From NCBI GenBank assembly GCA_003260075.1, contig QLIY01000156.1:140757-204756 (forward strand): 64,000 nucleotides of DNA, read 5' to 3'. Below are positions 1 to 11,650 of this stretch, one piece after another; within the stretch, counting starts at the first letter, position 1, and every line of letters begins with the position of its first letter. The position numbers and the translations under genes are program-made. The notes under the pieces were generated by a model. It was not told the origin of the DNA and searched no databases. It saw only the letters and a list, made by a program, of their open reading frames with translations. Origin of the DNA: Phallusia mammillata. Lineage: Eukaryota > Chordata > Ascidiacea > Phlebobranchia > Ascidiidae.

Positions 1-3000
1 CCAAGCTAGCAGCACATGGTAAACCTTTGCTTCTGAATCACTGGAGTTCATTGAAGAGGAGCTCATAGAGGAAAGTACTTGAAGGTTTGCAGACACCTCG
101 TCAGCTCGTAGGTTTGAATCATGTGATTTTGGTGGATTACGACTTGGAATAGGTGGACATAAGTTAGTGTCTGGCCAGAATGTGTTTTCAATTGGAGGTA
201 AATCTGGAGGTTTGCAATCTGGTGGCCCAGATAACTCTTCCCCATCGCTTGACGTTTCACTATGTCCTTCATAAGTATCATTTGGTGTCTCAGATACAAT
301 GCATGGTGGAAGAGGAGGGGGTGGAATTGCAGGCGGAAGAGTGATTTCTTCATCATTGGACACAATTACTCGCTTTGGAAGTCGTGGTGGCAATGGTGGT
401 GGTGGAGGAGGTATCTTAATTTCTGGTGCTTCCGCTGGTGATTCTGAATCTGAGGAGTTTGAATCAGAACTGGAATGTTGTGATGAGTGCAGATCATCTA
501 ATGAAGATGTCACATGCAGCACAGGTGACTCCTGAGTTGAGTGCTCACTGAGGGCTGTATCAGTAACATTAAATGGGGAATCACTGTTTTGGGAAAATAA
601 TTCAGGAGAGTCCGGCCTTGGCATTTGATCAATTGGTTTTGATTCTTCCGCCACATTGGAGTTACTTTTTGTTTCTGTACAATCATTGTCAGAGAGCATG
701 TTTCCGAACATCTCTTCAACATTGTTAAAAGGGTCTTTAAAAGGATCATCCAACATAATGTCCCCAAATGGATCACAGTTTTCAAAAATATCTGTTTTGG
801 TAGATTTAGATTCCTCTGAAATAGTTTTTGTAGCCCCAGAATCAGGATAAAACGAGTCATTGAAACAGTCACCTGTACTGGAAAATTGAACATCATGCGC
901 TTCAGGTTCAGAAGATGTCCACGCACTATCAGTTTTTTTACTGGTTTGATCATCAGTAACAGATTTTGTGTCTTCTGCATTTGGCATTTCATCAAACTTT
1001 GCCCAGGATTCTGCGCTTAAACTATTGGCATCATCATTGTCATCTGGCACAGTAGACAAGGCCTTTCGACTGGAGGTAGAAGTGTTGGAGTCAATTGAAG
1101 ACATTGAACTTTGTTTTTGCAAACCCGCCTGTTTGGATTTAAACATGGGCGGATTGTGAGAGTCTTTGTTTGCAACACGCAATGACATACTGGATTGTGC
1201 CCGGGGTCTTGCACGGGCATGCGCGAGTGGAGGTGGAACTCTTTCATTTGTTCGCATGTCGTTTTTCGTTGTATCCGGTGCTGATGATATCGATGCAGAA
1301 GAATAACCTCTGCTTAGCTTCGAAACTGGATTTCTTTCACTGCTGGTAGTGGAAGAACTGCTTGAAGTCCTCTGTAGTCTACTGGATGGGGTTTGTGTAT
1401 TTGGTGCTACTGGAGAGTGTGCTGTGTTTTCCGACAGAATTGCACCACTTGATGCACTCTTTTGTGAGTTTAGGTGTTTGTGTTTTCGCTTTAATGAATT
1501 TTTGTTTTTGTCAGATTTTGATGAGAAAAACAAGTTCGTTATCGACAAGGATTTCCGTGGGGTTGACGTTTTACTGTTGGTGCTCGATATTGAAGACATA
1601 GAATCTGACACATTTTCAGATGTGTCTACACTATTTTCTACAGGTTTGTGTTTTTCTTCAGGCGTATCCAAAGATTTCTGATCTTCAAGTGTCTCTGAAC
1701 TGGCCTTGAAACCTGTAGCAACCATGACTTCTTCAAAAAATGAAGAATCATGATTTGAGTCTGTTTTTTCATCATGTTGCTTATCATGAGTTTTATGATC
1801 CAAAGTAAGGTCACCCCTACCTACGCTGTTGGATTTTGTCAGAATCTTTCCTGTTGGAGGTTTTTCATTTGTATTATTGTTACCAGATTGTCCACTCATT
1901 GAGCCATGGCGTTTTTTCTTGTCTGACTTGAAGCTTGGCCAGTGGTGGCTGCCACTGTGTCCATGCCAGGATGTGGCACTTTTGCCACTGAGAGTCCTGT
2001 GAAATTGGTCACTTTGTGGAGTCTTTGGTTCGGACAATGGAAGTTTACTTTCAGCCACAGAGCTTGTTGCACTCGCCAGGCTAAATTCGCTGCTTAAGCT
2101 GGATATATCACTCAGATTCTAATACAAACAATACACAACTGGAAAATTGCATTTTTGCATACACCAGCTATATATACAATTTTGATTTCTTTTGAACATG
2201 TAAATAAGTTTACCGGCATTCCAAACATAGAATTGCTCATATCATTCCCAGGTGTGTCTGGAGACGTTGGAGCATTTTCTGGCCATGGATTAAAAGCATT
2301 TGAATCTGTGATCTGTAAAATATTTTACATGTGATTAAAATCGCAAAAGAAAATTTTTTGTGGTTCATTTTATCAAACATAATGACAAAAACAAGAACCA
2401 CAATTAATCATGTGTCATGTGGTTTCCTACTTAAATGTCACATTTCCTTTGGAAACATGTCAACAGCAACATGTTGACTACAGTTCATTTGGCTACGAGA
2501 GAGTAACAACTACAATTTATTTGAAACTTTTACAGAAAGAATAAAATACAACACTTTATAAGCAGTTTGTGTGTCTAAAGAGAGCATAGATATTGAAACA
2601 AAATCTAGAATAATTATATAAGTTTTACAAATTTAATTATTATTTTGTTCTGTCATAGCCCGATTTTAAGTTAAAGCCTTTCATTTTTATTACATGTATT
2701 AGTACCAAACATAAACATGTGTTAGTACCAAACAGGCTTAACAGTATTCCACTTGAGGGCAAGTTAAGAGTTGTATACATACATGCTAGCCATGCTATAC
2801 TAGTAAAGCCCACCCTATAAAGTTTTATGACACATAATACCTGTTGTATGTCCTGTAGTTGCTGTTCAATGTCGAACAAACTGTTTCCCTGTGCCTGGGG
2901 TGCAGGCTTGTTGTTCGGAACAGCATATGTCTCTTCTTCGTTACCTCCTGGACCATTCTGAAACAATGGTACAAATAAAGATAAATGTTAGTAATCAACT

Positions 3001-4946
3001 CTTTTGCATGTCATATAAAGACATATTTTATGTTTTTTGTATCCTTTAGCACCATTCTTTTACAACACATTTATGTGAAATTACCAGTCACTTAAATACC
3101 AAACAAAAAATTTTGTACATATTTTTAAATAAAAAACACAAGATTTAAATGTTTGTGTAGTAAATGATATGAACCTCGGATTCTTGCTTTGCTTGCTCCA
3201 TTTCCTGCTTTTTCAAGTCATACACAACCTGAAACAGGTCTCTTAATGCCAACACAAGGTGTTCGGCGATCTTAGCTGTTTTGATCCCAAAGAACTTATG
3301 CTTCCCCTCGCCAGCTCCAAAGATGTATCCAAAAGCCCGCCTGTCTGTGAGGTCGCGTGCAATGAAAGATATTCTATGCACAGGGTGCTCGTGCTCCACT
3401 TCCTGAGAATGCAGCCGACATGAATGTAATCCATTACTTTTCAATGCATGACTCATGAGGTCATAAAACGTGCAGCATGATTAAAATAATCTTTGATTTC
3501 GTCTTTTTTTGTAAGAACTCAAAAGTATACAAAGACAAAGCACTTACCCCATTTAGTAAGTTGATAATTCTCAAGCCTTTTAATGACACATTGACAATAA
3601 TCTTCTGTTTGTGTTGACCTGATGCCTTTACAGCGGCCTGTCAATTTTACACGGACAAAAAAACTTTAGTTGAAGAGTTCCGTATTAAATGTTTTCTGAT
3701 TAATGAAATCTCCTTTCAAGTAAAGCAACTGCGATGATTCAGGGTCATTAAAATCAGATCAACAAATTTCAGTGTGAAATCCATTAAATCGGTCGCTGTA
3801 TTTTATTTGTTTTGATTTTATTTATTGGTTTTATTCCATTTTTATATTGTTTTTAGACACTGATCGTGCTTATAAAAGCAAAATGCATTTGTTTTTGTAA
3901 AACAAATAAAATACAGCAACCGCTTTAGTGGTTTTCACGCTGAATTTTTTTAGTTGCAGAGTTTTCATTGCATTTTTCACAAGAACAATTTTACAAACCC
4001 CTGTAAACAAATGCAGAATCACATAAATTTTTCAGAATTTTAGTTACCTTTAACTTGAGAATAGATTCTTGGCACATTTTGTCCCCTCTAGATTCTAGAA
4101 CATCATCAATGCCAATCAGTTTGGCTTTAAAACTAGTACCGTGTCCACGAAATCGAGCAGCAGGGTCTTTTACTTCAATTGCTGAGAGCAAAAAAATTCA
4201 AAGAATTTAGGTAACATTTTGCATGTATAACTTTTTCTTTATGACGATAAAGTTTTTGACATGATTATTTCCACAGCAGAAATGCTTGGATCTTTGTTAT
4301 ATATCATACACGATTTTATAGATTAATGGAGGCTGTTTGGATCATGATATTGCACAGATTTCATGTGGCATACAAAAGACTACTACCGGTCTAAATTTTA
4401 TTCAACTGAGACCTGATTGTTTGAAAACATTTTAGGGGGACTAGTGGGGCAATCAAGTGTCAAGCAAAAAAAAGATAAAATGCAAGTAAAACCTTGCCCC
4501 TTATTTAACAATTTGACTACCACAGCCAAACTGCAACATGCATCCTCAAAATCCGAATCCCTCAAAAAAATGTCAAGGGCGTGTCAATACAACCGGCATA
4601 AGTTCAACAGCATTTATATTTAAGCATATGAACAGAAATTATCAATGGAAATAGAAAACTAAGAAACATTTCACATATTTTGAGATGACAAGACAAACAT
4701 TTTAGTAAAACATGCAGCATAACTTAACCACTGTATTTAGTCGCAAAAATTCATTTCAAACAAGAAAAAGTGTATTTTTTACTTTTATTAGCAGGAATAC
4801 TTTAAAACAGTTTTGTGTTGCAATACATTAGAACAGGATTTTTGAAAAACATTGCATATATACTAACTTGTAGGTTTTTCGACTCCAATTTCTGTTCCCT
4901 CTGTGGTGGGTGTTGTTGGGGCATTTTGATTGGTATCAGTTTCCAT
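1..4946 (-). CDS. DAB: Disabled (Dab1/Dab2-type) PTB adaptor, 3' end beyond left edge
   Basis: Endocytic and signalling adaptor; family members bind NPxY tails of LDL-receptor-type proteins and recruit clathrin and AP-2. Exons on the minus strand: 4946-4868, 4181-4048, 3637-3548, 3402-3175, 2957-2841, 2312-2214 and a large exon from 2118 to the edge (or a donor near 24). All have GT/AG ends and phases that join without a stop, giving about 955 residues in view. The PTB domain lies at about residues 28-170, with recognisable family blocks such as [21 protein letters not shown] and [10 protein letters not shown]. The large exon carries serine-rich sequence, a DPFGD / DPFKDPF cluster (AP-2 ear ligands, encoded near 700-770) and polyproline runs near 300-430 suited to SH3 or WW partners. 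The ATG at 4946 opens a short polar leader before the PTB. It resembles Dab2 more than Dab1 because of the DPF cluster; orthology within the family is inference. Confidence 0.93.
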
Positions 4947-7359
4947 TATGCCTACCTTAATTTATGCATATGATTTTGAGCAATTAGGTAGAAGCACTGT
5001 CATGAGAAAAACAAAAGTTTATACTTGGTCCATGACATGCTGAACATGAAAGTTAAACTTCTTAAAATATATCATCAATCACAATGTCTACGTCAACCTA
5101 ATGTCAAGACATGCAATATTTCAATCAAGACCTGGCATTCATTTACTCTCTGTGAATCAGGTTTGTTTGTAGGTCATGTACAAATAAAGGCTCTTTTTAA
5201 GTTTTAAAATAACCCTGTATATAATTATGCCAAAACATATGCCAAAAACAATAACACATAAAATGCAGTAAAATTAAAGTAGATTTACCTGCTTTTACAA
5301 AATGCAATTGGTTTAAAACATAAAACAACATGCTTTAGTTTTAATGCCCAAATCAACGGCACCAATTTACAGACCAGAACACAGGCTACAGAGAATTGAG
5401 CAATAAAGTTAAACATTGATGATTAACAGCAGCAGTAAGACTAAAACAGCGAAAAGATTAGGTCAACAAATCCCTATTGCCCTCCAAGGCAACATACACT
5501 GCAGTGTTTGCTTAAGTGCCAGTCTATACCATGCACAGTACATTGCAATCGTCACCACTGGGTTTAATAATCAAACCGGCGCAGGTTCACAGGAAATAAC
5601 GGGGGACAGAGAACAACTTTCAATAAAAACTGTTTTTCCTGCTTTCAATTTACATTGTGGTAGGAATACAACCTCAATGCATTGGAAATCTTAAATATGC
5701 AACACAGTATACAACTATTAAACTAAACTCCATAACTTCACAGCAGCACACATGTCATGCAACATTAAAACTGTTGACAGGTCCTGTCATTACTTTACCA
5801 AGAGACAGCAGATCTAATGCGTCCTACAATTTTAAAAAAGATCATTAATAAGTTTCATAAAAAGGCAAATTATAGCTTAAAATGTTAACAGAAGTTTATG
5901 ATATTTTTTCAGATTTAGTTTTTATATTTTTTTCGTAGACTACTGACTGTCCACAGGTTATAATAAGGACTGTTATGTTATATTAAACTTGTTGTTTTAC
6001 AGACTATTTTAAACAGGCATGAAAAAAGACCAATCAGCAACAAACTGGTGTGATAAAATCACTTTATAACCAACCAAATATCACTTGAATTTTGTGTAAA
6101 AAAATCTCAAGAAATTGAGTATTACCTTCAAAGAGTTTTAACCTAGTCTAATAAACCTACGATATGTTAAAGGCAGTCGTCCATAAAAAGTTACCACCCT
6201 TGAAAACATATTAGGTGGGGTTTGAACAAAACACTTAATTCACATTCAATATTGCCAGGTTTAAACATGTGCAAATGCTGTTGAAAGAAAACAATTTAGA
6301 AGATTAAAGCATGTCAGCTTAATTTTGATCTTAAAAACTTAAGCATAACAATTTTACGTATCAGCTGACATACTAAAACCTCACTTTTCTTTGGTGTAAT
6401 TTAAAGACATAACTTAGGGATAAAATCACATTTTTACAAACAATATTACAAAAAGGGAATCTAGACACAACAATTTTGCAGAATACAACCAAAAATGATA
6501 AAAAGCCAAATCTATATTTCTTCAATATTCTTTATTTCTTCTTAAATGGTGCAGGGAAAGTGTAACTATTTATATATTCATATTTATATATATTTTACAT
6601 GTATATATATTTTCTCAAAAATGAACTTTTCTCGGCCTGCCAAATTTCATAGAGACTATCAATTTTACAAGTGATGACTGATGACCAATCATTTTTGTAC
6701 TTAACTGAGCCTAAGCAGTATCTTTAAGTTTAAAAAAAGGATTAATACAAAATCAGTTTTGCTGTTTGGCATTTTTTTGCATTGAAGACCAACAACTAGA
6801 GTTACTTCTCTGCATAAAATTCTCAAAAAAATCGAGTCATGATTCCTGAGTAATAAATACAAATTTCTCGGAAGAAATTATGTCACATATCATAAACAAA
6901 AAGTATATGCGACATCTCTTGTTACGTAACATGCGCTAACATGTGGCATTCAGTACCACAGCGCACTGGGCAGATTACTTTCTTCCTTGTCTCGGAAATG
7001 TTTTGTTTGTTTTTGTTAGAAAATCGGCTTAAATAAAAAATTCAAGACTCTCGAGAAGTGAATTTTCAATTTCTCGTTTCTCAACAAATGAAGAAGTCGA
7101 GAAATAAAGGAACCCTACCAACAACTTCATTAACTTTTACACATGTAAATGATTGTCATTTGGCTTAATGTAACAATAAGAATAATGCGCCGAATAACAT
7201 ATGTGTCACATTTCTATGCTTAATAGAGTAAATATACAGTATATATATTTCAGCAAACTTTTCTACAATTTCTTCGCTGTAAAAAAAGACCATTTTTACA
7301 ATTTCTTACGTTGCAGCAACTAAGCAATCAACATAACGTAAACACACTACACACAAGTG
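4947..7359. other. Non-coding region upstream of Disabled
   Basis: About 2.4 kb of AT-rich sequence with no ORF that resembles a protein family and no convincing exon. It probably holds 5' untranslated sequence and promoter of the minus-strand Disabled gene. A TA-rich microsatellite-like stretch lies near 6570-6615. Confidence 0.5.
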
Positions 7360-7554
7360 CAGTGTTTTTCTTAAGGTGTTTTTGGGGACCGAAACGGTCC
7401 CCCAAATTTCTCCAGCGGTTTTCCAAAATTTGCCAGTAGCCTAATAAATAATTCGTTTAAGCAAATATGGTTATTTTTTGGTATTTAAATGAAACACTTG
7501 CGGTCTCTTAAAACTACTTAGCGGTCACCCAAACCAAACCTTAAAAAAACCCTG
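7360..7554. mobile_element. Small hAT-like MITE with exact 8-bp TSD
   Basis: A 195-bp element with imperfect terminal inverted repeats: left end cagtgtttttcttaaggt, right end ccttaaaaaaaccctg. It is flanked by exact 8-bp direct repeats CACAAGTG at 7352-7359 and 7555-7562. No coding capacity. A related left end occurs at 58388. Confidence 0.8.
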
Positions 7555-7709
7555 CACAAGTGATTTAAAAAATATGGGCACAATTTCATATACACAGCAG
7601 AAATATACAAGGTCCATTTTTACGGCGAAACTGTTATCAGGTAGCCAAGCTTCCGCCTACAACAGAACAGCTTACCTTCGTCAGTCTTAACAACTGGCAA
7701 CAACTTGAC

Positions 7710-8109
7710 CAGTGTTGCCAGGTCAAATTGTGGAAAAGCGCAACTTTACCCGTCAAAAGTAGCCCAAAAGGAGCCCAATTTACAAACACCTGAAATACAA
7801 ATGATTTTCACTACTTTCACCTGTTAGGGTTACAATTATTTAGGTTTATCCGTGTTAGATCTAATTTTTGTGCATTTTAAAATTGAATTTGAGCTGTTTC
7901 CAGTAACACTGTATTGAACACACTGTAGCGGCCTCTCTCACTACCGTTTTAAAAAAAAATTCAACTCCACTTTAAAACAAAAATGTTTCGGATTAATACC
8001 AAAGTAAGATGACCTTTGAAACAATGATTTTTGCCAAGAGACAATTCCTCTTAAGTGGTAACAACAAAAGCGTTTATTAAATTTCTTTGTTTGAAAAATG
8101 AACGTTACG

Positions 8110-8178
<69 letters not shown>

Positions 8179-8389
8179 CAGTTTCATTAGTTCTTTTGTC
8201 AAAATTGAACTTACAACGTTTTTGATGTCACAAAATCACAATAATAATGCAATCATCACTCGTCATGCAGTAAAAATGTCATTTACAAACCCGCCCAAAA
8301 AGGCGCAACCCGCAACTCACGAAAAAAGCCCGCAACTCGATGTCAAAAGTAGCCCAATTCGGCGACAAAAGCGCAACCTGGCAACACTG
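7710..8389. mobile_element. hAT-like non-autonomous element with TIR CAGTGTTGCCAGGT (copy 1)
   Basis: The terminal inverted repeats are CAGTGTTGCCAGGT and ACCTGGCAACACTG. Exact 8-bp direct repeats AACTTGAC flank it at 7702-7709 and 8390-8397. Subterminal repeats AAAAGTAGCCCAA appear near both ends. No transposase is visible. Its duplicate is 9564-10234. Confidence 0.85.
8110..8177. other. 68-nt poly-C run, probable artefact
   Basis: Uninterrupted C run inside duplication copy 1. Copy 2 has 59 bp of normal complexity at the same point, so this is best read as a failed sequence or gap-fill interval; a true C tract is possible but less likely. Confidence 0.7.
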
Positions 8390-8482
8390 AACTTGACCGC
8401 TGTACATTTTGGCAAGTCGTTGGTGTCCGGTAGGTGACGCAAGCACCACCTTAAACATCACTTTTCAAAAAAAATGACTCAT

Positions 8483-8616
8483 GGGCAGGAACTTGGCCGA
8501 ATGGTCTGGCGCGCCTGACCCACATACAGACATAAAAAAAACCTTAATCGGGATTCGTCCCCGGGAGTGTCCTGGGCTCGAACCCCGTGAAAAAAAGATC
8601 AAATGNAAAAAAAAAA
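8483..8616 (+). mobile_element. tRNA-derived SINE
   Basis: The 5' part carries a tRNA A-box-like sequence (tggccgaatggtctggc, 8494-8510) close to tRNA-Leu, and a B-box-like sequence ggctcgaacccc at 8575-8586, followed by an A-rich tail (with one N at 8606). It is bounded by direct repeats of about 16 bp, AAAAAAAATGACTCAT, at 8467-8482 and ending at 8632. Long TSD plus A tail indicates LINE-driven retroposition. The A-to-B spacing is longer than in a normal tRNA, so it is not a functional tRNA gene. Duplication copy 2 stops at the equivalent of the left TSD and lacks the SINE. Confidence 0.75.
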
Positions 8617-9061
8617 AAAAAAAATGACTCATCCTTGTGCAATACCAGTTAAATTTTTAACATCAAACTACATCACAAGGTTTCTAATTTGTAGTCTTCC
8701 ACAATTAATATTAAACCTGGTGCTGCAAAACACGAGTGCGTAAGTGCCGCGATATTTTTTTTAAGCTTGCGGCAAATAAATTTCCAGGTACCGGTATATA
8801 CCGCGTATTTTTGTAAAAATCTTATGTAGTCTTAAGGACTTGAGGACGAAATGCTGGTTTGTATGGCAACGCTGAGACCCAAATTGATTAAATTTGTACC
8901 ACCAAGCAGACTTACGCACATTTCACATTAAAGTTGCAAATTAATTTCTTTGGACGACTCATTTTGCCTACGTAGCCCAATGTGAAGTAAAGTGTTTACA
9001 CGAGATCGTTTTCGGTATAAAACGATATGCTATTAAAGATGTGTTTATTGATACAACCAGG

Positions 9062-9425
9062 CAGTAGCGTAGGCAGCCAAAAATTTTGGGAGGGGCCAAA
9101 TAATTTGTTGTCCAGTAGCCTATAACTTTTCGCTAACGCTCGGCGGGCTTTACCAAACACGTGACTTGTCAAACTGTGGTTCGATGGGACAGCCAGACGC
9201 TTTATTGATTTATTTCATGTCTGCATAAATAAAAAAGCATGGATTTCGGCTTACAACTTGGTGACAAAATTAATTTTTAGTAATTTATATATTCCTTTGA
9301 TAGTTGAGAAAGGAAACCATAATGATGAGGGACGAAACTACACTAAATTAAAGTTTATCAATGTACAAGTTTGAAAATTTGGGAGGGGCCATGGCCCCTT
9401 TGGCCCCTCCCTGGCTACGCCACTG
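9062..9425. mobile_element. hAT-like MITE with exact 8-bp TSD
   Basis: A 364-bp element. The left end cagtagcgtaggcagcc and right end ctggctacgccactg form imperfect inverted repeats, and GGGAGGGGCC / GGCCCCTCCC blocks lie just inside. CAACCAGG is repeated exactly at 9054-9061 and 9426-9433. No coding capacity. Duplication copy 2 begins 12 bases after its right end. Confidence 0.85.
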
Positions 9426-9436
9426 CAACCAGGCCC

Positions 9437-10322
9437 ATTTCATATACACAGCAGAAATATACAAGGTCCATTTTTACGGCGAAACTGTTATCAGGTAGCC
9501 AAGCTTCCGCCTACAACAGAACAGCTTACCTTCGTCAGTCTTAACAACTGGCAACAACTTGACCAGTGTTGCCAGGTCAAATTGTGGAAAAGCGCAACTT
9601 TACCCGTCAAAAGTAGCCCAAAAGGAGCCCAATTTACAAACACCTGAAATACAAATGATTTTCACTACTTTCACCTGTTAGGGTTACAATTATTTAGGTT
9701 TATCCGTGTTAGATCTAATTTTTGTGCATTTTAAAATTGAATTTGAGCTGTTTCCAGTAACACTGTATTGAACACACTGTAGCGGCCTCTCTCACTACCG
9801 TTTTAAAAAAAAATTCAACTCCACTTTAAAACAAAAATGTTTCGGATTAATACCAAAGTAAGATGACCTTTGAAACAATGATTTTTGCCAAGAGACAATT
9901 CCTCTTACGTGGTAACAACAAAAGCGTTTATTAAATTTCTTTGTTTGAAAAATGAACGTTACGTTGCGTGGACTGAAAGCATTCTTTTGCTCAGCTGGAT
10001 GTTAAATCTCCGACACTCTGGGCAGTTTCATTAGTTCTTTTGTCAAAATTGAACTTACAACGTTTTTGATGTCACAAAATCACAATAATAATGCAATCAT
10101 CACTCGTCATGCAGTAAAAAATGTCATTTACAAACCCGCCCAAAAAGGCGCAACCCGCAACTCACGAAACAAGCCCGCAACTCGATGTCAAAAGTAGCCC
10201 AATTCGGCGACAAAAGCGCAACCTGGCAACACTGAACTTGACCGCTGTACATTTTGGCAAGTCGTTGGTGTCCGGTAGGTGACGCAAGCACCACCTTAAA
10301 CATCACTTTTCAAAAAAAATGA
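9437..10322. repeat. Direct duplication, copy 2
   Basis: Second copy of 7583-8477, with ordinary sequence where copy 1 has poly-C. It ends abruptly at an N (10323), which suggests an assembly join. Confidence 0.9.
9564..10234. mobile_element. hAT-like non-autonomous element (copy 2)
   Basis: Same element, TIRs and AACTTGAC flanks as 7710-8389. It has the complete internal sequence, so this copy is the better reference for the family. Confidence 0.85.
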
Positions 10323-10796
10323 NCCCCTGCTCTAGCGCGGAAGTCAAAGCATAGGAATTTTAGGTTTTTAAAACTCTTAAGGTTTGGCGTCCTTGTCCAA
10401 ACTGTTTATTGGGTGAAAAATGGTCCGTTGGCCAACTTGCAACCTATTAAACCTATTTAAAAATGAACCTATTAAATGTTTGATCACCAGCGCATAAACT
10501 ATTCTGAAAATGACTATAGTGTTGAAAGGGTTGAAAGGCCCATCAATTGACTTGCACCGGCATATTTTTTCGCTCTCATATTATTTAATGTGACGTGTGG
10601 GCTTGTTTGTTTTGAACGCAATGTGGGATTTTGTTAATTGTTTTAATTATTGCACACAATTGCATTGTCTTGTCTGCTGTAAGGTCTTATCAGCATCAAT
10701 AACGAATTACAATGAAAGTAATGTTACAACTTACGCACAATATAAACTGTACGTTTTCATACTATTATACGTTATAATATATAGATCTACCATATT

Positions 10797-11139
10797 TCCA
10801 TCCACAAAAAGGAGGACACATTGTTGTAAAGAACATGAAAAAGAACTTAAGGGCCCCTCAAAAAAGCCTTAGAAATTAGACGGTATTGAATATATATAGA
10901 TTCCACACTAAAACAACTTACTTTTTTGAAAAAAAAATTAAAGTTCGCCTGTGTTCTTCAAAAAATAAGCTGAATATGTATATTTGGCTGTTTTCAAAGG
11001 CATAATTGCCACATATGTATAGTAGGTAAATCAGAACTTCTTTAAAAAGGACATCTGTGTACTTTTTCTTGTCCTCGGAGGACAACTTGGTCTTTGTTAA
11101 AAAGGAGGATGTGTCCTCCAAAAAGAGGACGTATGGTAG
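10797..11139. mobile_element. DNA transposon fragment with ~30-bp imperfect TIRs
   Basis: The left end ctaccatatttcc...aaaaaggaggacacat pairs with the right end atgtgtcctccaaaaagaggacgtatggtag as imperfect inverted repeats. No clear target-site duplication was found, so the exact ends are uncertain. It has no coding capacity. Confidence 0.55.
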
Positions 11140-11372
11140 GCCTACGTTATAACTACCTCAAGCCTTTGCTGGAAAGTCGCCTTTATTACATTGTTATGAA
11201 ACAAGACTCCATTTACAATACATAATCAAATTGAATGCCCGCCAAGCGGCGCCCAGGCACGGCACGCGCCGATACCGCACTTGCTGCATGGGCTGTTTGG
11301 TCTCGACGTACATTAACGGTCAGCTGCATTGATCAAAAACTTTTAACGTAAATTTACGTCAATCAGCGCTCT

Positions 11373-11650
11373 GGTACAGCTACTAACACCATAACGAGAA
11401 TCACAACTTCGGTTTCACAAGAGGACGTAAAGAGCTGAATTTTTTTTATTTAGCGGTTATAAATGGGTTGGGGTTGGGAAATATTTACATAAATTTTTTA
11501 CATTATTAACTAATTTTTTTGGTTAGTTTTATTGAATTTTAAGTGCTAATACCTTACCCCGGCCCTAATAGCCCTAACCGTGAGCATTTTTGGAGATATA
11601 ACCAACCAAATTTGGGGTGTGATTCTCGTCATGGTGTTAGTAGCTCTACC
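11373..11650. mobile_element. MULE-like MITE with 9-bp TSD
   Basis: A 278-bp element with inverted repeats of about 32 bp. The left end begins ggtacagctactaacacc and the right end finishes ggtgttagtagctctacc. The 9-bp sequence CAGCGCTCT is repeated exactly at 11364-11372 and 11651-11659. A 9-bp duplication points to the Mutator-like superfamily and away from hAT. Related sequence occurs at about 23090-23271. Confidence 0.8.

Larger units (their letters stand above)
7583..8477. repeat. Direct duplication, copy 1 (contains a 68-C run)
   Basis: This stretch matches 9437-10322 almost base for base apart from a few substitutions and the interval 8110-8177, where 68 consecutive C replace a unique 59-bp sequence found at 9963-10021 in copy 2. 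The copy includes a whole DNA transposon (7710-8389) plus about 127 bp of left flank and 88 bp of right flank, so it is a segmental or assembly duplication and not two independent transposon insertions. No gene lies inside; the short minus-strand ORFs of about 60 codons are incidental. Confidence 0.9.

Noticed and set aside
8483-8616. Functional tRNA-Leu gene
   Set aside because: The A- and B-box-like sequences are too far apart, no cloverleaf closes, and the unit has an A tail and long TSD, which fit a SINE.
10597-10872. 91-codon ORF
   Set aside because: It runs into the inverted repeat of a transposon and has low-complexity AT-driven composition.
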